Assembly: GCA_018401565.1 (NCBI GenBank)
Contig: JAGYKS010000025.1
Span: 1-64,000 of the forward strand
DNA from: Acidimicrobiales bacterium
GTDB lineage: Bacteria; Actinomycetota; Acidimicrobiia; Acidimicrobiales; Acidimicrobilacustridaceae
Length of the DNA: 64,000 nt
Direction of reading: 5' to 3'
The position numbers were made by a program, and so were the translations under genes. Under the pieces are notes generated by a model, which searched no databases, was not told the DNA's origin, and saw only the letters and a program-made list of their open reading frames with translations. Numbering within the stretch: the stretch's first letter is position 1; each line of letters starts with the position of its first letter. This document shows positions 43,498 through 54,909 of this stretch, piece by piece.

Positions 43498-44580
43498 GTG
43501 CATCTTCATCACCTCTGGTTGCGGGATTTCCGCTGCTACACCGAAGCCGAACTCACCTTTGATCCCGGGCTCACCGCCGTGGTGGGGTCCAACGGTGAAG
43601 GAAAAAGCAGCTTGCTGGAGGCCGTCGGGTACCTGGCGTCGCTCAAGTCGTTTCGCGGGGTTCCAACCGAAGCGCTGGTGCGCCAGGGAGCAGCCACTGC
43701 CGTCGTTCGCGCCGACGGGGAGCGTGACGGGCGGTCACTGCTGATCGAAGCCGAGATCACCACCGCAGGTCGTAACCGCGTGCAGGTCAACCGTCAGCGC
43801 CAGCAGCGCACTCGTGACCTTCTCGGCGCTTTGCGGGTGAGTGTGTTTTCTCCGGACGACCTCGACATGGTGAAAGCAGGCCCCGCCCTGCGCCGGGGGT
43901 TTTGCGACGACACGCTGGTCAGCATGTCGGGGGCCAACCACCAGTTGCGCGCTGACCTGGACCGGGTGTTGCGTCAACGCAACACCCTGCTCAAACAGGC
44001 CCGGGGGAAACTCACCGCCGACATCGCCACCACCCTCGACGTCTGGGACATCAAACTCGCCGCCCTCGGTGATGACCTGGCCACCCGACGGTCCCAGCTT
44101 CTGCAGCGCCTCAACCCACTGCTGACAGCGTCCTACGACGCCGTAGCCGGAAGATCGGCCCACGTTGCCCTCAGCTACGAACCGTCGTGGTTGAACGACG
44201 GTTTGGCCGCCGCCCTGGCGTCGGGCCGGGCGGACGATGTCCGGCGCGGGGTCACGCTGGTGGGCCCGCATCGCGACGACATGGACCTGTCCATTGCCGG
44301 GTTGCCGGCCCGAACCCATGCATCACAGGGTGAACAGCGCTCAGCGGCGCTCGCCATGCGTCTGGCGGCCCACCAACTGGTGAGCGAAACCACCGACAGC
44401 AGCCCGGTGCTGCTCCTCGACGACGTCTTCTCCGAACTCGATGCCGACCGGTCCGACGCGTTGGTGCGGGCACTGCCATCGGGTCAGACACTTCTGACCA
44501 CCGCCGGTGGCCTCCCGCCCGGCATCCAGCCCGGACAGATCGTGCGGGTAACGAACGGAACCATCGTCACCACCCAGTGA
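43498..44580 (+). CDS. recF: Recombination and repair ATPase RecF
   Basis: A 360-residue SMC-like ATPase that loads RecA at gaps. Start MHLHHLWLRDFRCYTEAELT is typical, with Walker A VVGSNGEGKSSLLEAVGYLA, the middle VFSPDDLDMVKAGPALRRGF and the C-terminal signature and Walker B regions ASQGEQRSAALAMRLA and VLLLDDVFSELDADRSDALV. GTG 43498 starts it, three bases after dnaN. Confidence 0.96.
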   Translation: MHLHHLWLRDFRCYTEAELTFDPGLTAVVGSNGEGKSSLLEAVGYLASLKSFRGVPTEALVRQGAATAVVRADGERDGRSLLIEAEITTAGRNRVQVNRQRQQRTRDLLGALRVSVFSPDDLDMVKAGPALRRGFCDDTLVSMSGANHQLRADLDRVLRQRNTLLKQARGKLTADIATTLDVWDIKLAALGDDLATRRSQLLQRLNPLLTASYDAVAGRSAHVALSYEPSWLNDGLAAALASGRADDVRRGVTLVGPHRDDMDLSIAGLPARTHASQGEQRSAALAMRLAAHQLVSETTDSSPVLLLDDVFSELDADRSDALVRALPSGQTLLTTAGGLPPGIQPGQIVRVTNGTIVTTQ

Positions 44581-44642
44581 CCGGCCTACTTCCGACCGCC
44601 GATGTGGGGCGGGCGGGGCCGCCGGCGTGGTTCACTGGGGTC

Positions 44643-44988
44643 ATGCCTTGGGAACCACTACCGGGATCTGGCGGCGACCCGGTGGGGGTCGACACCGGTC
44701 TGGCCCGGGTGTTGCGATCCCTGGGTGCGCCAGCCCCGGCCACACTCGGAAGCCTGTTTCGAGGACTGGGACGCCATGGTCGGCGATCAAATGGCCGCCC
44801 ACGTGCGTCCCGTTCGACTGCGTGACACGACGTTGGTGGTGGCCGTCAACGAGCCCGGTTGGGCATCGCAGGTGCGGTGGATGGCACCCGAGTTGCTCGA
44901 GCGGTTGGCCGCCGGCCTGGGCGACGGTGTGGTTACCGATGTCGAGGTCAGAGTGGAGGCTCCTGGGGGCGGTGCACCTCGCCGGTGA
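44643..44988 (+). CDS. DUF721 protein, frameshifted
   Basis: A DciA-like DUF721 protein usually found between recF and gyrB in actinobacteria; DciA relatives help load the replicative helicase. The N-terminus reads VDTGLARVLRSLGAPAPATL and GSLF. A frame break near 44757-44759, in a run of three T that should be two, then leads to EDWDAMVGDQMAAHVRPVRL and VNEPGWASQVRWMAPELLER, the family's core. ATG 44643 is the likely start. It has about 114 residues once corrected. Confidence 0.82.
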
Positions 44989-45035
44989 CCCTGGGTGGTG
45001 ACACGGTGTGGGTGAGCCTCACATGGCTCTGTGGC

Positions 45036-45044
45036 TGGTAGAAT
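45036..45044 (+). promoter_or_regulatory. Possible extended -10 promoter of gyrB
   Basis: TGGTAGAAT has the TGn extension and a -10 box matching five of six consensus positions. It lies about 135 bases before gyrB in a 190-base gap. No good -35 is seen, which is acceptable for an extended -10 promoter. Confidence 0.4.
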
Positions 45045-45127
45045 TATCCCGTTGTGGTTTGGTTTTCCGACAGGCGCGCCGTCCCTTGCGGTTGGCACCT
45101 CGAATCTGCCTCCGGCCATCGGAATGA

Positions 45128-47116
<1,989 letters not shown>

Positions 47117-47135
47117 ACCCCACGGAAACGATCAC

Positions 47136-49643
47136 ATGAGCGACGAGCCAACCGAGCCAACCCAATCGCCGGGTGCTGACGGCCCCGATGCCGCAGAAAC
47201 CGACACCGACACCGAACTGGTGGTGGAACGACTGTCGGTCGAACCCATCGAGATCCAGGAGGAGATGGAACGCTCCTTTTTGGATTACGCCATGTCGGTC
47301 ATCACGTCGCGGGCGCTGCCCGACGCCCGTGACGGGTTGAAGCCGGTCCATCGCCGCATCCTGTGGGGCATGTACTCCAGCGGGGCGCGCCCCGACCGCC
47401 CCACGGTGAAGTGCGCCCGTGTGGTGGGCGACGTCATGGGCAAGTACCACCCCCACGGCGACTCCGCCATCTACGACGCCCTGGTGCGGCTCGGCCAGCC
47501 GTTCTCACTGCGTCACCCGCTGGTGCACCCCAAGGGCAACTTCGGGTCGCTCGACGAGCCTGCCGCAGCCGCCCGGTACACCGAGTGCCGTCTGGCCCCG
47601 GTGGCCATGCGGATGCTCGACAGCATCAACGAAAACACCGTCGACTTCATCCGCAACTACGACGGCCAGGACGAAGAGCCCGTCGTGCTCCCGGCCCGAT
47701 TCCCCAACCTGCTCGTCAACGGCAGCCAGGGCATCGCCGTGGGGATGGCCACCAACATCCCGCCGCACAACATGGGCGAGGTGATCGACGCCGTCAACCA
47801 CCTGCTGGAAAACCCCGACGCCACCAACGACGACCTGATGCAGTTCGTCAAGGGACCCGACTTCCCCACCGGCGCCCAGATCATGGGTCGCCAGGGGATC
47901 ATGGACGCCTACCGCACCGGCAAGGGATCCATCCGCATGCGGGGCCGGGCCGAGATCATCGAGGGCACCCGGTCCGACAACATCGTCATCACCGAGTTGC
48001 CGTACCAGGTGAGTCCCAACGCCGTGCTGCTCAAGATCCGCGAACTGGTGGAGAACAAGGAACTCGACGGCATCGCCGACCTGCGTGACGAGTCGGCCAA
48101 GGGCAAGACCCGCCTGGTGGTGAAGCTCAAGCGTGACGCCCCGGGATTGGTGGTGCTCAACAACCTGTACAAGCGCACCTCACTGCAGACCAACTTCTCG
48201 GTCAATTGCGTGGCCCTGGTCGACGGCGTGCCGCGTCTGCTGGATTTGCGCAGCGCGCTCACCGCCTACACGTCGCACCAGACCGAGGTGATCCGCCGCC
48301 GGTCCGAGTTCCGTCTTGAAAAGAGCCGGAACCGGGCCCACATCGTTGAGGGTCTGATCCGGGCGCTGGATCTGATCGACGAGATCATCGCCGCCATTCG
48401 GGCGTCCGACGACACCGCCGGTGCCCGAGACGCCCTGATGGACGACCCGTTCTCGTTCAGTGAGGTGCAGGCCCAGTACATCCTGGACATGGCCCTCAAG
48501 AGCCTCACCCGGCTGGGGCGGGCCCAGCTCGAAAGGGAGCTTGCCGACCTGCAGGCCACCATCGCCGAGCTGGAGGCCATCCTGGCCGACGAGGCCAAGC
48601 TCCGGGCCGTGATCGCCGCCGAACTGGCCGAGGTCCGCGCCGAGTTCGCCCAGCCCCGCCGCACCGAGATCGGGTACGAGGTGGGCGACCTCGACATCGA
48701 GGACCTCATCGACGACGAGGACCTCGTGGTCACCATGTCGGCCAAGGGGTACGTCAAGACCGTGTCCACTGACGCCTTCCGCAGCCAGGGACGCGGCGGT
48801 GTGGGAGTGGCCGGGGCCAAGCTGCGCGACGAGGACTACGTCACCCACATCGTGCACACCACGGCCCACGCCTACCTGCTGCTGTTTTCAAGCCGGGGCC
48901 GCGTGTACCGCCTCAAGGCCCATGAGATCCCGATGAAGGAACGCACGGCCCGGGGCACGGCCATCGTGAACCTGCTGCCGTTGCAGCCCGGTGAGAAGAT
49001 CCAGTCGATCATCGACACCCGGGACTACGAGACCAACCAGTACCTGTTCTTCTGCACCGCCAAGGGCCAGGTGAAAAAGACCCGCTTCACCGAATACGAC
49101 TCGTCACTTCGGGCCGGGCTCATCGCCGTGAAGTTGCGTGACGGCGACGAGCTGGTGCGGGTGATTCCGGTCAACGACGGCGACGACATCTTCATGGTGT
49201 CGCACAACGGCATGGCCATCAGGTTTGCCGGATCCGACGTGCGATCCATGGGCCGGTCGGCCGCCGGTGTGCGGGGCATGAAGCTTCGTGAGGGCGACCA
49301 GGTGGTGTCGTGCGACGTTGGTCGTGACGACTCGGCCATTCTCATGGTCACCGACGGCGGGTATGGCAAGCGCACCCAGCTGGACAAGTTCAACCCCCAG
49401 GGACGCGGCGGGCAGGGTGTTCGTTGCATCAAGATCACAGAGCGCAAGGGCCACGTGGTGGCCGCCTTCATGGTGGGTCTCGACGACGAGGTGCTTGTTA
49501 TCGCCACCGGTGGGGTGGTCATCCGCATGCCAGTGCGCGAGATCTCCTCGCAGGGCCGCGACGCCACCGGGGTGAGGGTGATGAACGTCACCGACGGTCA
49601 GAGCGTGGCCGCTGTGGCTCCCGTGCTGGCCTCCGACGACTGA
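47136..49643 (+). CDS. gyrA: DNA gyrase subunit A
   Basis: An 835-residue breakage-reunion subunit. A 40-residue acidic extension precedes EEMERSFLDYAMSVITSRAL. The catalytic tyrosine is about Tyr148 in AARYTECRLAP. The quinolone-determining region reads KYHPHGDSAIYDALVRL with Ser110 at the position equivalent to E. coli Ser83. The GyrA box is QGRGGVG in the first blade of the C-terminal beta-pinwheel. It starts 19 bases after gyrB and is cotranscribed with it. Confidence 0.97.
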   Translation: MSDEPTEPTQSPGADGPDAAETDTDTELVVERLSVEPIEIQEEMERSFLDYAMSVITSRALPDARDGLKPVHRRILWGMYSSGARPDRPTVKCARVVGDVMGKYHPHGDSAIYDALVRLGQPFSLRHPLVHPKGNFGSLDEPAAAARYTECRLAPVAMRMLDSINENTVDFIRNYDGQDEEPVVLPARFPNLLVNGSQGIAVGMATNIPPHNMGEVIDAVNHLLENPDATNDDLMQFVKGPDFPTGAQIMGRQGIMDAYRTGKGSIRMRGRAEIIEGTRSDNIVITELPYQVSPNAVLLKIRELVENKELDGIADLRDESAKGKTRLVVKLKRDAPGLVVLNNLYKRTSLQTNFSVNCVALVDGVPRLLDLRSALTAYTSHQTEVIRRRSEFRLEKSRNRAHIVEGLIRALDLIDEIIAAIRASDDTAGARDALMDDPFSFSEVQAQYILDMALKSLTRLGRAQLERELADLQATIAELEAILADEAKLRAVIAAELAEVRAEFAQPRRTEIGYEVGDLDIEDLIDDEDLVVTMSAKGYVKTVSTDAFRSQGRGGVGVAGAKLRDEDYVTHIVHTTAHAYLLLFSSRGRVYRLKAHEIPMKERTARGTAIVNLLPLQPGEKIQSIIDTRDYETNQYLFFCTAKGQVKKTRFTEYDSSLRAGLIAVKLRDGDELVRVIPVNDGDDIFMVSHNGMAIRFAGSDVRSMGRSAAGVRGMKLREGDQVVSCDVGRDDSAILMVTDGGYGKRTQLDKFNPQGRGGQGVRCIKITERKGHVVAAFMVGLDDEVLVIATGGVVIRMPVREISSQGRDATGVRVMNVTDGQSVAAVAPVLASDD

Positions 49644-49677
49644 CAGCGGGCCAGCGGCAATGCCGCAGGAGGGCCGG

Positions 49678-50049
49678 ATGCTGCAGATCCGAACCCGTTC
49701 GACACCCCATCTTTGGGCACGGGGTCAGGCTTTCGTGGGTGTCGCCGTGGTACTTGTGGTGGTGGCCGTTGCCGGGCTGGTGGTGGCCCAGTTGGGCTCG
49801 GCGGCAGCCGACCGGGCAGCGGCTCGCACCGCAGCTGACGCCAGCGCCCTGGCTGCGGCGGTCGGTGGGCCGGCGGCCGCGGCCGAGGCCAGTCGTCGCA
49901 ACGGCGCTGAGCTCGAATCGGTGTCGGTCACATCTGAAGGCGCAGAAGTGACCGTGCGGGTGGGCCGGGCAACGGCGTCGGCGCGCGCCGAGGCCGGATC
50001 GTCTCCGGCTGCGGATGGCCGGTCGGCCACAGCTGCTTCCCTACACTGA
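49678..50049 (+). CDS. TadE/TadG-like pseudopilin-type protein
   Basis: A 123-residue protein with one membrane helix near the N-terminus (about residues 20-40, GVAVVLVVVAVAGLVVAQLG) followed by AADRAAARTAADASALAAAV, the stretch typical of TadE/TadG-like and Rv3654c-like secretory proteins. AGGAGGGCCGG lies just before ATG 49678, deciding the start over ATG 49660. No other Tad pilus gene is nearby, so a pilus role is uncertain. Confidence 0.65.
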   Translation: MLQIRTRSTPHLWARGQAFVGVAVVLVVVAVAGLVVAQLGSAAADRAAARTAADASALAAAVGGPAAAAEASRRNGAELESVSVTSEGAEVTVRVGRATASARAEAGSSPAADGRSATAASLH

Positions 50050-50053
50050 CGGG

Positions 50054-50533
50054 GTGAGTCGATCCCCCGACAGTCAACCGCAGCAGACGTGGACGGTACG
50101 TCGGGTGTCATTGCAGGCCGTCGGCCGGATTTCCCTGTTGTTTGCCATTTGTTTGTGGGCAGTTCTGGTGATCGCCTCGGTGTTGTTGTGGCAGGCCGCC
50201 GGGGTGACGGGTCTGCTGGAAAACTTCGAGTCGTTTTGGGCTGAGGCCACCGGACAGGAATCGGTGTCGCTGAACGGATCGGTGCTGCTGTGGGTGGTGA
50301 TTCTCGGCGGGTTGGTGCTGGTTGCGGTGATCACCCTGATGCACGTCATGTTCGCCATGTTGTTCAACAGCATCTGTGATCTCACCGGAGGTGTGCCGGT
50401 CGGCGTCGACCAGACCGGATCCGGTCCGGTGCCCACTGACGAGCCGGCGACTGATCGGGCCATGCGCCATGAGGGCGCCGACGCCATCGTTCAGTGCCCG
50501 GGTGTCGGGCTGGGCGTCAGAGCTGGCCCGTAA
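50054..50533 (+). CDS. DUF3566 family membrane protein
   Basis: A 159-residue protein with two membrane helices (LFAICLWAVLVIASVLLWQA and VVILGGLVLVAVITLMHVMF). The surrounding sequence RRVSLQAVGRISLLFAIC and FAMLFNSICDLTGGV is the DUF3566 family, found after gyrA in actinobacteria. No function is established. GTG 50054 starts it, five bases after the TadE-like gene. Confidence 0.88.
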   Translation: MSRSPDSQPQQTWTVRRVSLQAVGRISLLFAICLWAVLVIASVLLWQAAGVTGLLENFESFWAEATGQESVSLNGSVLLWVVILGGLVLVAVITLMHVMFAMLFNSICDLTGGVPVGVDQTGSGPVPTDEPATDRAMRHEGADAIVQCPGVGLGVRAGP

Positions 50534-50577
50534 GTGGCCGCTGCAGTCACGGAACAGGTAGCGTTCGAAGTCCGATC

Positions 50578-50651
<74 letters not shown>

Positions 50652-50700
50652 CGACCAACAGCCCAGTCACCATGGTGCTGCCCGATCGAGGAGATCCCCG

Positions 50701-50838
50701 GTGAAGTTGTTGCGTGGCGCACTGGTGGCGTTGGGTGTGGCCGGTTTGGTGGCCGGCGTGCTGCGATTGCGCGGCTCGTCGGGTGAACCCCCGGCCCACG
50801 GCGGCTGGCGGGAACTGTCGGGCCCGGGACTCACCTGA
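50701..50838 (+). CDS. Tiny hydrophobic protein, possibly DLW-39-like
   Basis: A 45-residue protein with a single hydrophobic helix (VKLLRGALVALGVAGLVAGV) and a short polar tail. GAGGAGA lies six bases before GTG 50701, a strong ribosome binding site. Position after the gyrA/tRNA-Ile cluster recalls the small DLW-39 proteins of actinobacteria, but the characteristic DLW end is missing (GGWREL here). The next gene starts immediately after its stop. Confidence 0.5.
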   Translation: MKLLRGALVALGVAGLVAGVLRLRGSSGEPPAHGGWRELSGPGLT

Positions 50839-51855
50839 GTGTCTGATCGCGACGGACTTCGCATCGCCGTGATGGGTGTGGGTGCGATGGGGGCCCGCTG
50901 CGCCCGTCAGTTGGTGTCCACACCGTCGGTGTCGTCGGTGGTTCTGCGCGACCCGGACCACGGCCGCACCGTCGAAGTCCAGGCGTCGCTGAGTGAGACA
51001 TCGATCGCCGACAGCAGCGGGATCGACGACCCCGTTGACGCCGACGTGGTGGTGTTGGCAGGCCCGGCCGGCACCCAACTTCCTGCCGCCCGACTGCACC
51101 TGGGTCGTGGCGCCCACATCGTGGCCACCACTGACGACGTGGACGAAGTCGGCGGACTGCTCGCCCTCAACGATGAGGCGGTGGAGCTCGACCGCACTGT
51201 GGTGGTGGGTGCCGGTTTCGCTCCGGGCCTCACCGACCTGTTGGCCCGTCACGCCGCTGGGCGGTTCACCGAGGTGAACGAAGTCCACGTGGGCAAGGTC
51301 GGCACCGGAGGCCCCGCGTGCGCACAGGCCCACCATCGGGCACTCGCCGGCATGGCCGTCGACTGGCGCGACGGCCAATGGCTTCACCGTCAGGGGGATC
51401 GGGCCGGGAGCTGGCGTGGTTCCCCGACCCCATTGCCGCCCGGGACTGCTACCGCGCCGCCCTTCCTGACGCCTTGCTGCTCGCCCCGGAGTTTCCCGGC
51501 GTGTCGCGGGTTACGGCGCGTCTGGCCGCCACCCGTCGCGACCGGCTCACCGCCCGCCTGCCGATGCTGCGTCGTCCCCATCCTGGACGGTGGTCCGGGA
51601 GCGGTTCGGGTTGAGGTGAGGGGCATGACGGCCAATGGTCACGACGTGGTGGTGTTGGGGGCCATGGACCGTCCGGCAGTGGCCGGCGGCGCAGTGGCAG
51701 CCCTGGCCGCGGTGTTCGTGGGTGACGGCCAGGCACTGCGCACCGGCGCAGCAGGGATGGCGGGGTTGTTTGACCCGTTGCCGCTGTTGGTCGAGTTGGC
51801 CGGGCGCGGCGTGCGGTGTGCCGTGTTCGACCCCCAGGCAACCCTCATAACCTGA
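50839..51855 (+). CDS. Saccharopine/dihydrodipicolinate reductase-like protein, two frameshifts
   Basis: An NAD(P)-binding dehydrogenase-like protein. The Rossmann start is LRIAVMGVGAMGARCARQLV, followed by ADVVVLAGPAGTQLPAARLH and VVGAGFAPGLTDLLARHAAG, typical of saccharopine-dehydrogenase-like proteins. The frame is lost at about 51393-51397, where a run of five G should be six, and regained at about 51576-51579, where four C should be three. The corrected middle reads GRELAWFPDPIAARDCYRAA and LLAPEFPGVSRVTARLAA. The end MTANGHDVVVLGAMDRPAVA is in the first frame. The substrate is unknown. Confidence 0.7.
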   Translation: MSDRDGLRIAVMGVGAMGARCARQLVSTPSVSSVVLRDPDHGRTVEVQASLSETSIADSSGIDDPVDADVVVLAGPAGTQLPAARLHLGRGAHIVATTDDVDEVGGLLALNDEAVELDRTVVVGAGFAPGLTDLLARHAAGRFTEVNEVHVGKVGTGGPACAQAHHRALAGMAVDWRDGQWLHRQGDRAGSWRGSPTPLPPGTATAPPFLTPCCSPRSFPACRGLRRVWPPPVATGSPPACRCCVVPILDGGPGAVRVEVRGMTANGHDVVVLGAMDRPAVAGGAVAALAAVFVGDGQALRTGAAGMAGLFDPLPLLVELAGRGVRCAVFDPQATLIT

Positions 51856-51883
51856 CGCCGGCGACCACGCAGCGTCGGGCTTT

Positions 51884-52654
51884 CTAGAAGCTGGTGGCGT
51901 CGCTGTAGCGCTTCAGCACATCGACGTCGCCGAACACCTCGAGCCGGTCGGGGCCGATCCGGTTCCAGCACCACAACAGCAGGTCCGAGGCATTGCCCCT
52001 GATGGCCACATCACCTTTGGCGTGGTGCCGCTCCACGACGGCCGGACCTTCTCCCAGGGTCACCAACCACTCACCTTCGGTATCGGTGCAATGCAGGTGA
52101 ATCGAGCGACGGGGACCAAACGCAACCTGGTCGAGGCCAGCGGGGATGAACACGTCCATCACCTCGTCGATGCCGTCGACGGCCATGGCCGCTCCAAGCG
52201 CTGCGGGTGAGCCGACAGCAGCCTGGGCGTCCCACGCGTGCAGGATCGTTTCGTGGGTGGTGCGGCGCAGCCACCAGTGGGCGGGTTGCTCCCACCCGGG
52301 CGACGACACCCGACCGTCGGGCCCGGCAGCGGTGAAGGCGTCCATCAGGTGGTCGGCGCCGTCCAGCAGCCACCGCGACAGGTCGGTCCCTGATGAAGGG
52401 CGGGCAACGGCGGGTACGTCCTGACCGTGGGGAGTGTCGAGGGCGATGGCCACCCAGCGGTGGATGCGACCCACGTGGACCACCAGGCGGGCCACGGTCC
52501 AGCCCGGGCAGGTGCTGACCGGGGCGTCGTGGTTCACGGTCTCAACGTGGGCCAGCCGGGCCGTCGCAGCCACGAGTGCTGCCCGGTAGTCGTCGGTGGT
52601 GGGGCCAGATGTGGGGCCAGATGTGGGGGTGGTCCCGGGTGCGGGGGTGGTCAT
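51884..52654 (-). CDS. Maleylpyruvate isomerase family mycothiol-dependent enzyme
   Basis: A 256-residue protein with an N-terminal MDMPI/DinB-like four-helix domain: STCPGWTVARLVVHVGRIHR (metal-binding His), WWLRRTTHETILHAWDAQAA (HxxxH-like second site). The C-terminal part is a small SCP2-like domain (SIHLHCTDTEGEWLVTLGEG, GNASDLLLWCWNRI). These enzymes use mycothiol as cofactor, consistent with ino1 in this window. The reaction is unknown. ATG 52654 follows a repeated TSGP stretch at the N-terminus. Confidence 0.82.
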   Translation of the reverse strand: MTTPAPGTTPTSGPTSGPTTDDYRAALVAATARLAHVETVNHDAPVSTCPGWTVARLVVHVGRIHRWVAIALDTPHGQDVPAVARPSSGTDLSRWLLDGADHLMDAFTAAGPDGRVSSPGWEQPAHWWLRRTTHETILHAWDAQAAVGSPAALGAAMAVDGIDEVMDVFIPAGLDQVAFGPRRSIHLHCTDTEGEWLVTLGEGPAVVERHHAKGDVAIRGNASDLLLWCWNRIGPDRLEVFGDVDVLKRYSDATSF

Positions 52655-52659
52655 GGGGT

Positions 52660-53064
52660 TCAGGGGGTCCGTCGGCGGTTGCGCAGGTACAGCACAACCG
52701 CGCCACCAATGATCAACACCAACACCACGGCGAACACCACCACTCCGGCGCCGCTGGACGAGTTTGTGCCGGTGGTTGCGCCGTCGGGGCCGGGGGTGGT
52801 CGACGGCATCTGGGCCTCGGCGGTCACGGTCATGATCGAGGTGACGACCAGCGCCACCATCATGGCCACAACACCAAAACGGGCGGCGGGACACACCTTG
52901 AACGGCTGGTCCCCGCTTGCGAAATCCTCGAGGGTGCTTGCGTTGTGGGTGCTGGCGTTGTGGGTGCTTGCGTCGGCTGCGGGGCGCTGTTCGTGGCTCA
53001 TGGTGTATCGGTTCCTGTCGTTGCGTCGCGCGGTTCGAACTCCGGGCTGCGGATTGCGTTTCAT
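52660..53064 (-). CDS. Small membrane protein coupled to copCD
   Basis: A 134-residue protein with a hydrophobic segment near residues 62-85 (ending MTVTAEAQMPS, like a signal peptidase site) and a C-terminal membrane helix (VVVFAVVLVLIIGGAVVLYL) with basic residues after it. An N-terminal STHNA repeat precedes them. ATG 53064 overlaps the restored copCD stop in ATGA; ATG 53001 is an alternative. It may be a copper-related partner, but this is inference from position only. Confidence 0.6.
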   Translation of the reverse strand: MKRNPQPGVRTARRNDRNRYTMSHEQRPAADASTHNASTHNASTLEDFASGDQPFKVCPAARFGVVAMMVALVVTSIMTVTAEAQMPSTTPGPDGATTGTNSSSGAGVVVFAVVLVLIIGGAVVLYLRNRRRTP

Positions 53065-54798
53065 CTGATGGGTACGTCGAAGGTGGTTCGCAGTTGGTCG
53101 AACAGTCCGACCCGGCTGACCACCTCAAGCCGCCACACTCCGGCAACGGCCAGGTTTTCAGGTGGTGACCAGATAGTGCCCGGGTCCCAGTGTGGCACCG
53201 TTGGCCGGGATGGGCCCGATGCCTTCTGCTGGCAGGTACATCTCCACCACCACCGATTCCACCCGATCGACGAGCAGGCCCTGCTCATCGATGTAGGTGA
53301 GGTGCACTTCGTTGAGGCCCACCGCCCCTGGGGTCACGAGCAGATTCACGTCGACGTCGTCGGTCAATGGCACCGTCTGGTTGAACGGTTGGGCCTCGGC
53401 CAGACCGGGGTCGGGTGGCGGGGTCTCCACCAGCACCGAGGTGATCAGCACCACCACCAGAAGCGCAACCACCTCGAATCGCACGGTTCGACCCACCCGG
53501 GTGGTCACGTCGGCTGGGGCCGCCGCCGGGTCGAGGAGCGACGGCATCAACTTCCAGCGGTTCCACGCCGCCATGGCCATGGTGGCCACAACCACGCCGA
53601 GCTTGACCAGCAAGATGACGCCGTAGTCGGAGTCGATGAGCCCCTGCAGGCTCCCCACCGTGAACCACGCCTGGGTCACACCCGAAATCCACAACACGGC
53701 AACCGACACGGCCGCCACCGTCGAGAACCTCACCACCAGCGCAGCCGGCGACGTGGCGGGACTGGAACCGGACGCGGTTTCGGGGTCGTCACCGGCGCGC
53801 CATCGCAGCACCAGGGCCAGTCCCAACAAACCGCCGAACCAGATGGCACCCACGAGCAGGTGGGTGGCATTGGCCAGTCCGGCCACGACGGCAGGTTCGG
53901 CTGCTGCGGTGTGTCCGGTGAGGGCGAATGATCCGGACGCAACCAACGCCCCGTAGACCACCAGCACCTGGCGTACGGAGCCGCTGGTCAGCCCCACCGA
54001 GGCCACCACCACGGCCAGTCCGAGCAGTAGCCCCACCAGCCACCAACCGGTTCCCCCCTGGCGCAGCACTTCGGCCAGCACGCCGGATTCGGTCACTGCC
54101 CCCAGCCCGCGCCCGGTTGCTTCAGCGGCCCGGGCCACCACGTGGGCCACAGCGCCGATCACACCCACCAGCGCCGACCATTGCACCCACAGGACCAGTC
54201 GCTTGCGGTCACTGGCGCCGTCATGAATCAGCAGACTGAACAACGCCAGACCGATCGCCGCCAGTGAACCGGCGTACAGCAAGGTGTTGGCGGCGACGTT
54301 GGCGCCTCGGACGAGGGCACCGCTGCCGGTCGTGAGGTTCGCCACCGAAGCGGCGTCGAGGGCCTCACCCACGGCGAACACCGTGGCCCCGGTGATGACG
54401 TGCCCGTCACCCGAAAGCACCCGATAGCTGGCCAGGTAGGTACCCGGGCCCATGTCGGCGGTGAGGTTTGCCCGCACCTGCGTTGGCGACGGTTGGGTGG
54501 TGGCGCCCAGGTCCATGCGCCGGGCGTCGCGATCCAAAACGGTGACCCCACCCAATTCGGCGGTGACACCTTCATTGAAGGTGAACGTCACCGAATCCGG
54601 TGCAGTCACCAGCTGCTCGCCGTCAGACGGGACAGACGAGACAAACACGGCATGGCTGGATGCCGGTGAGGCGGCTGCCAGAACCACGGCCATCATCACC
54701 GCCACCGCCATCAGGACCCGGCAGCCAGAGAGCAGGCCCCGATGAGGCGAGCCCCTGTGTGATGGGCCCCTGTGTGATGGGAGTAGGCGGACAGGCAT
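53061..54798 (-). CDS. CopC-CopD fusion copper transport protein, frameshifted
   Basis: Copper uptake or handling protein. A signal peptide ends in SPASSHAVFVSSVPSDG; the His after cleavage is the usual CopC copper ligand. The CopC domain continues to MGPGTYLASYRVLSGDGHVI. About eight membrane helices of the CopD domain follow (WLVGLLLGLAVVVASVGLTS, ATHLLVGAIWFGGLLGLALV). A C-terminal extracellular domain contains NEVHLTYIDEQGL. The frame breaks at about 53163, where CC should be C; corrected, it reads HYLVTTENLAVAGVWRLEVV and ends FDVPIR at 53061. ATG 54798 is the likely start; no clear ribosome site is seen. Confidence 0.82.
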
Positions 54799-54909
54799 GG
54801 TCGTGGTGGGTGGTGTGTGTGGTGGTCGTGATGGTTGCGATTGTGGCCGTGTGGGGTGGTGCCTGGGCACCGGTTTCGGATCGGCGGCCCGGCGGGCCAC
54901 ACTTGTGAC